Shown piece after piece: positions 59,751-64,000 of a DNA stretch of 64,000 nt. Every line of letters begins with the position of its first letter. Position 1 is the first letter of the stretch. The stretch is from Albitalea sp966211955 (GTDB lineage: Bacteria > Pseudomonadota > Gammaproteobacteria > Burkholderiales > Burkholderiaceae_C): positions 124,001 to 188,000 of the forward strand of contig CBIHOF010000008.1 of assembly GCA_966211955.1 (NCBI GenBank), read 5' to 3'. The translations under genes were made by a program, and so were the position numbers. The notes under the pieces were generated by a model, which worked only from the letters and a program-made list of their open reading frames with translations, made no database searches and had not been told where the DNA came from.

Positions 59751-60303
59751 GTCTTCAAGCTCTTCCCGATCGCTGCGGCGCGAAGCGTTCGCCGCCAACG
59801 ACGCATCGCCCACGGATGCCTCCCAAGCACGCCACGTGCTCAAGCTGCTGCTCGCGCAGGACGGCTCCACCACGCGGCTGTGCGAGGCGGTGGCCGGTGG
59901 CTCCGTCGAGCTTCATGTGATCCAGCAGCACGTGACCGATGAAGTGCCCGCCCTCGTGCGGCAGCACCTCCCTGGCACGCAGTTCATCGAGCGCATCACC
60001 TGCCTCGCCGCACATGGCGAGGTGATGATGGACAACCTCACCTACGTCGCACTCCACGGCCTGGAGCCCGATATCGACGCCGACCTGCGTGCTGGGCGCC
60101 TGCCCATCGGCCACCTGCTGGCGCGCCTGTGGGTGCGCCGCGAACGCGTGGCCGACGCCGATGAGCTGATGCAGCGGCTGTGGGACGCGGTCGGCACCCC
60201 TGACGCCGCGGCGACACGCGCATACCGCATCGACACGCCGAGCTCGGCGCGGATGCTGATCGCCGAGACCTACCGGCGCGGCATGCTGATGGATCGCGGC
60301 TAG
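59749..60303 (+). CDS. Chorismate lyase-like (DUF98) protein
   Basis: A 184-residue protein resembling the chorismate pyruvate-lyase/DUF98 family: LKLLLAQDGSTTRLCEAVAG, FIERITCLAAHGEVMMDNLTY and IGHLLARLWVRRER are typical blocks. Chorismate lyases release 4-hydroxybenzoate for ubiquinone. The ATG at 59749 overlaps the pabB ATG on the other strand (within CATG), and no ribosome-binding site supports it; the upstream in-frame ATG at 59689 is an alternative. Its position next to pabB fits competition for the same substrate, by inference. Confidence 0.7.
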   Translation: MSSSSSRSLRREAFAANDASPTDASQARHVLKLLLAQDGSTTRLCEAVAGGSVELHVIQQHVTDEVPALVRQHLPGTQFIERITCLAAHGEVMMDNLTYVALHGLEPDIDADLRAGRLPIGHLLARLWVRRERVADADELMQRLWDAVGTPDAAATRAYRIDTPSSARMLIAETYRRGMLMDRG

Positions 60304-60402
60304 GCGCCGGCTTCGAATGAACTGCAACTTGGGCGACATTGTCGGCGAAGGCCGGTGTTGTACATTGCGCGGCGCCGTTTCGCCGCCGTGTTTTCCGCGG
60401 CC

Positions 60403-61770
60403 ATGATCCCGATGACCTCCTCCCGCAACGACGACCTCCTCGCGCGCAGCCGCCGCGCCGTCTGGCACCCCTGCACGCAGATGAAGCACCACGAGTCGCA
60501 GCCGCTCGTGCCCATCGTGCGTGCCGAGGGCGCATGGCTCTTCGACGCAGACGGGCACCGCATCCTCGACGCGGTGAGTTCCTGGTGGGTCAACCTCTTC
60601 GGCCATGGGCACCCGCGCATCAAGGCGGCGCTGCATGAGCAGATCGAGACGCTGGACCACGTGATGCTCGCCGGGCTCACGCACGAGCCGGTGATCGAGC
60701 TGTCGGAGCGCCTCGCGGCCTGGACTGGTCTAGGCCACTCGTTCTACGGCAGCGATGGTGCCAGCGCCACCGAGATCGCGCTGAAGATGAGCGTGCATTC
60801 ATGGCGCAACCTCGGCCGGCCCGGAAAGAACGGCTTCGTGAGCCTGGCCCAGGGCTACCACGGTGAGACAGTGGGCGCGCTGGGGGTGACGGACATCCCG
60901 CTCTTTCGCACCGCCTACGGCCCGCTGGTGCGGCCGGCCGCGGTGGTGATGAGCCCGGATGCGCGGCTGGCGGCGCCGGGCACGGATGCGCTTGCCCACG
61001 CCGAACTTGCGTCACAGTCCCTGGAAGGGTGGTTTGACGCGCATCACCACGAGACGGCCGCGATCATCCTCGAGCCGCTGGTGCAATGCGCGGCGGGCAT
61101 GGCCATGCATGACCCACACTACCTTCGCCGCGTACGCGCCTTGTGCGACCACTACGAAGTGCACCTCATCGCCGATGAGATCGCGACGGGCTTCGGCCGC
61201 ACCGGCGAACGCTTCGCCTGCGACGTCGCCGGCATCCGGCCAGACTTCATCTGCCTGTCCAAGGGACTGACCGGCGGCACGCTCCCCTTGTCCGCCGTGC
61301 TCACCACCGATGCGGTGTACGAGAGTTTCTACGACGACGACAGCGCGCGCGGCTTCCTGCATTCGCATTCCTACACCGGCAACCCGTTGGCCTGCCGCGC
61401 GGCGCTCGCCGCGACCGAACTGCTCGACGACGCGCAGCTGGCGCGCAACCGTGTCACGGCGCAGCGCCTGAGCCGGGCTGCGAGTGCCATCGATCAACAT
61501 CCGTCGATCAGCAACGCCCGCCAGCTCGGCATGATCTGGGCCTGGGACGTGGAAACGGACGACCCGACTTTCGCGCGTCGATATCACCGCGCTGCGTTGC
61601 AAGAAGGCCTGCTGCTGCGCCCCATCGGCCGCACGCTCTACTTCATGCCGCCCTACGTCATCGACGATGAAGCCATCGACCACCTCATGCGAGGGGCCTC
61701 GAGAGCGCTCGACCGCACGCTGGCCGATGCGGCACCTCGCTCTGCTCACGCCGTCCCGTCACTCGCATGA
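60403..61770 (+). CDS. bioA: Adenosylmethionine-8-amino-7-oxononanoate aminotransferase
   Basis: A 455-residue PLP-dependent enzyme that makes 7,8-diaminopelargonic acid in biotin synthesis, with SAM as amino donor. The PLP lysine is K287 in LSKGLTGG, with D258 in IADEIATGFGRTG; SSWWVNLFGHGHP (about 59-71) is the substrate-side block. Start ATGs at 60403 and 60412 both lack a strong site. It leads the order bioA, bioD, bioF, with a 99-bp gap from the DUF98 gene before it. No biotin-operator palindrome of the E. coli type is obvious. Confidence 0.93.
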   Translation: MIPMTSSRNDDLLARSRRAVWHPCTQMKHHESQPLVPIVRAEGAWLFDADGHRILDAVSSWWVNLFGHGHPRIKAALHEQIETLDHVMLAGLTHEPVIELSERLAAWTGLGHSFYGSDGASATEIALKMSVHSWRNLGRPGKNGFVSLAQGYHGETVGALGVTDIPLFRTAYGPLVRPAAVVMSPDARLAAPGTDALAHAELASQSLEGWFDAHHHETAAIILEPLVQCAAGMAMHDPHYLRRVRALCDHYEVHLIADEIATGFGRTGERFACDVAGIRPDFICLSKGLTGGTLPLSAVLTTDAVYESFYDDDSARGFLHSHSYTGNPLACRAALAATELLDDAQLARNRVTAQRLSRAASAIDQHPSISNARQLGMIWAWDVETDDPTFARRYHRAALQEGLLLRPIGRTLYFMPPYVIDDEAIDHLMRGASRALDRTLADAAPRSAHAVPSLA

Positions 61771-61780
61771 GCCGCTTCCA

Positions 61781-62476
61781 ATGAACGCCTGGTTCATCAC
61801 CGGCACCGACACCGGCGTGGGCAAGACACTCATCGCCACCGCCCTCATCCACCGCCTGCGCGAGCGGCATGCGCGCGTGGCCGGCATGAAGCCCATCGCC
61901 GCGGGGTCGCACACGCTGCCTGATGGCTCGCTCAGCAATGAGGACGTGCTGGCCTTGCGCGCTGCTGCCACGGTGGATGCGCCGACAGCCCTGCTCAACC
62001 CCTACCTGCTGGACGCACCCGTCTCGCCGCACATCGCGGCCAAGAAGGAAGGCGTGGTCATCAACATCCGCAAGATCGTCGATGCCTTCCATGCGCTTCG
62101 CGAACGGTCGGATGCCGTCATCGTGGAAGGCGCAGGCGGCTTTCGCGTGCCCGTCACGGACACGCTGGACGGCTCGGACCTCGCGCAGGCCCTCGCCCTG
62201 CCGGTGATCCTCGTCGTCGGCCTGCGCCTGGGCTGCCTCAACCACGCCCTGCTCAGCGCCGAATCCATCGCCGCCCGCGGCCTCACGCTCGCCGGCTGGA
62301 TCGCCAATCGCGTGGACCCCGCCATGCCTGAACAGGCCGCCAACCTCGAATGGCTCGCGTCCCGCATGAACGCGCCTTGCCTCGGCGACGTGCCGCATCA
62401 GCGCCCCGCAGACCCGCGCGCCGCAGCAGCGCACCTGCGCCTGCCCGAGCCCAATTTGAAAGGACCTGGGTCATGA
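61781..62476 (+). CDS. bioD: Dethiobiotin synthetase
   Basis: A 231-residue BioD, which carboxylates diaminopelargonate and closes the ureido ring with ATP. The P-loop is GTDTGVGKT (8-16, Lys15), with IVEGAGGF and RLGCLNHALLS as further family blocks. The ATG at 61781 is 10 bp after the bioA stop, and its TGA overlaps the ATG of bioF, so the three genes are coupled. Length is normal. Confidence 0.93.
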   Translation: MNAWFITGTDTGVGKTLIATALIHRLRERHARVAGMKPIAAGSHTLPDGSLSNEDVLALRAAATVDAPTALLNPYLLDAPVSPHIAAKKEGVVINIRKIVDAFHALRERSDAVIVEGAGGFRVPVTDTLDGSDLAQALALPVILVVGLRLGCLNHALLSAESIAARGLTLAGWIANRVDPAMPEQAANLEWLASRMNAPCLGDVPHQRPADPRAAAAHLRLPEPNLKGPGS

Positions 62477-63654
62477 ACCCGATCGACAGCTACGCCCGCG
62501 AACTCGCGGCGCTCGACAGCGCCCAGCTCAAGCGCACCCGCCGCGTCGTGGACGCCGTCAGCGGCTCGCGCCTGCGCGTGGGTGGGCGCGACATGCTCGC
62601 CTTCTGCGGCAACGACTACCTCGGCCTCTCCCAGCACCGCGAGCTGGTCGAAGCAAGCCTGCGCGGCGCGCAGCGCTACGGCGTGGGCGCCACGGCCTCG
62701 CCATTGGTGTGCGGCCACAGCGCATCGCACGAGATGCTCGAAGTCGAGCTTGCGAACTTCGTCGGCCTGCCGCGCGCGCTGTACTTCTACGCCGGATTCG
62801 CGACCAACGTGGGCATCGTCCCCGCACTCGTCGGGCGCGGCGATGCGGTCTTCTGCGATGCGCTCAACCATGCCTGCCTGATCGACGGCGCGCGGCTGTC
62901 GAGGGCGGAGATCAAGGTCTACCCACACGCAGACCTCGCCGTGCTGGAGCGGCTGCTGAGTGAATCGACGGCGTCGCGCAAGCTCATTGCGACCGATGCC
63001 GTGTTCAGCATGGACGGCGACGTGGCCCCCTTGCCCGAACTGCTGGCTCTTGCCCAGCGCTTCAATGCCGTGCTGCTCATGGATGATGCCCACGGCTTTG
63101 GCGTGCTCGGGCCGGATGGCCGCGGCACGGCAGCGCATTTCAACTTGCGCTCGCCAAACCTGCTGGTCATGGGCACGCTGAGCAAGGCGGCCGGTGTGGC
63201 CGGCGGCTTCGTCGCGGGCGATGCGACGCTCATCGAGCTGCTGATGCAGCGCACCCGCAGCTACATCTTCGCGACCGCCGCGCCGGCGATGATCACCGAG
63301 GCGCTGCGCGCGAGCCTGCGCCTCATCGAGCGCGAAGACTGGCGCCGCGAGCGCATCCGCTCGCATGCGGCACGCCTTCGGGCCGCGCTGGCATCACCTC
63401 CTCATGCCAAGGCAGCCGACAGCCTGCCACGCCTGTTGCCCTCGCCGACGCCCATCCAGCCGATCATCGTCGGCGAGAACGGCGCGGCACTCGATCTCAT
63501 GGCGCATCTGTGGCGCGAAGGGCTGTGGGTGCCGGCCATCAGGCCGCCCACGGTCCCGCAGGGCACGGCACGCTTGAGGGTCTCACTGACGGCAGCGCAC
63601 AGCGATGCCGACGTGGATGCGCTGATCGCGGGCCTGCGGGTGATGAACCGCTGA
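62473..63654 (+). CDS. bioF: 8-Amino-7-oxononanoate synthase
   Basis: A 393-residue PLP-dependent synthase that condenses pimeloyl-thioester and alanine in biotin synthesis. The Schiff-base lysine is K238 in GTLSKAAG, with D204 and H207 in MDDAHGFG. The ATG at 62473 overlaps the bioD stop (ATGA). Length is normal. The bioB and bioC genes are not in the window. A strong inverted repeat follows the stop at 63664-63695. Confidence 0.94.
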   Translation: MNPIDSYARELAALDSAQLKRTRRVVDAVSGSRLRVGGRDMLAFCGNDYLGLSQHRELVEASLRGAQRYGVGATASPLVCGHSASHEMLEVELANFVGLPRALYFYAGFATNVGIVPALVGRGDAVFCDALNHACLIDGARLSRAEIKVYPHADLAVLERLLSESTASRKLIATDAVFSMDGDVAPLPELLALAQRFNAVLLMDDAHGFGVLGPDGRGTAAHFNLRSPNLLVMGTLSKAAGVAGGFVAGDATLIELLMQRTRSYIFATAAPAMITEALRASLRLIEREDWRRERIRSHAARLRAALASPPHAKAADSLPRLLPSPTPIQPIIVGENGAALDLMAHLWREGLWVPAIRPPTVPQGTARLRVSLTAAHSDADVDALIAGLRVMNR

Positions 63655-63663
63655 TCAGAATGC

Positions 63664-63695
63664 CTTGTCACCCCGGCGAACGCCGGCGTGACAAG
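63664..63695. terminator. Long hairpin between convergent bioF and RND gene
   Basis: CTTGTCACCCCGGCG and CGCCGGCGTGACAAG form a 15-bp stem with one mismatch and an AA loop. Its form is like widespread intergenic palindromes with a GTCAyyCCGGC core. There is no T-tract, so it may be a repeat element acting as a transcript boundary between the two convergent genes. Confidence 0.55.
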
Positions 63696-63726
63696 CTCGG
63701 CACGGTGACAGGGCTGCGTATCGACC

Positions 63727-64000
63727 TCAAACCGCCGTGGCTTCTTGCTCCGACACCTCCGGCGTCGTCACCGGTCCCTTGCCGCTGAATCGATCCAGCG
63801 CCAAATAGAACACCGGCGTGATGAAGAGCGTGATGGCCTGAGAGAACACCAGGCCGCCCACCACCGCCAAGCCCAGCGGCTCGCGCAGCTCGGCACCGGC
63901 GCCCAGGCCCAAGGCAATCGGCAACGCACCCATCAAGGCGGCCAGCGTCGTCATCATGATCGGCCTGAAACGCAGCACGCAAGCCTCGCGGATGGCCTCG
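63727..64000 (-). CDS. RND efflux permease, 3' end (partial)
   Basis: The last about 90 residues of an AcrB/MdtB-type inner-membrane RND permease that continues beyond the window. The conserved end FRPIMMTTLAALMGALPIAL and VFSQAITLFITPVFYLALDRF is present, followed by a short hydrophilic tail. Such pumps use proton exchange for drug or metabolite export with a periplasmic adaptor and an outer-membrane channel. The 5' part and the partners lie outside the window. Confidence 0.9.
   Translation of the reverse strand, partial: EAIREACVLRFRPIMMTTLAALMGALPIALGLGAGAELREPLGLAVVGGLVFSQAITLFITPVFYLALDRFSGKGPVTTPEVSEQEATAV

Noticed and set aside
60304..60402. A biotin operator upstream of bioA
   Set aside because: Only a short TGTACA dyad is visible; there is no long palindrome like the E. 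coli site.

Overview
The window is high-GC (by eye about two thirds G+C), densely coded DNA from one bacterial chromosome. Gene content and order point to a betaproteobacterium of the order Burkholderiales, probably in the Rubrivivax/Leptothrix/Comamonadaceae neighbourhood. Signs of this are dapA-bamC-MBL, ridA-dsbB, a parE-to-parC run on one strand, a bioA-bioD-bioF run, and scattered GC-rich palindromic repeats of the kind that translate as SPLPQGEG-like peptides. I saw no rRNA, tRNA, CRISPR array, transposase or phage gene.

Layout. 1-6.5 kb: a class II deacetylase-fold enzyme, then a MoxR ATPase, DUF58 protein, TgpA-type membrane transglutaminase and MltB lytic transglycosylase in overlapping order. 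6.5-11 kb: secreted amidohydrolase, cupin and tautomerase-like enzymes next to a LysR regulator, and an isolated truD. 11.4-13.6 kb: a large multidomain protein I cannot name. 13.7-17.1 kb: a LysR regulator divergent from an oxidoreductase/NmrA/SRPBCC run. 17.1-23.4 kb: DUF488 protein, secreted modular GH18 chitinase, TPR-GAF-GGDEF protein and small exported or membrane proteins. 23.4-27 kb: a transmembrane Ser/Thr kinase divergent from a Sigma70_ECF-type sigma factor; the outer half of the kinase gene has clearly lower GC than its kinase half.

27-37.6 kb is the most distinctive block. It has three transglutaminase-fold proteins (one carrying a DUF2126 half), two circularly permuted ATP-grasp proteins and two alpha-E domains, one ATP-grasp/alpha-E pair being fused. 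Such sets are predicted amide-ligase/peptidase systems of unknown substrate. A 56-residue acidic protein with a CDGDC start lies just downstream on the same strand.

37.6-48.3 kb: comEC, ridA-dsbB, and the topoisomerase IV genes parE and parC with an acetyltransferase and a lytic transglycosylase between them. 48.3-52.8 kb: a TetR regulator with two palindromic operators, a sterol-desaturase-family enzyme, an MFS transporter, a 41-residue membrane protein, an SDR and a methyltransferase. 52.8-57.8 kb: dapA, bamC, an MBL hydrolase, an Ala-rich lipoprotein, an unknown protein and a RoxA/YcfD-type ribosomal oxygenase. 57.8-64 kb: a SlyD-like isomerase, pabB divergent from a chorismate-lyase-like gene with overlapping start codons, bioADF, and the 3' end of an RND efflux permease that runs off the window.

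Several small genes (22975-23097, 23227-23427, 27022-27192, 51196-51321, 55796-56014) were identified by reading the DNA for a start codon, a ribosome-binding site and a coherent peptide. Family names come from recognition of motifs, not from database searches.
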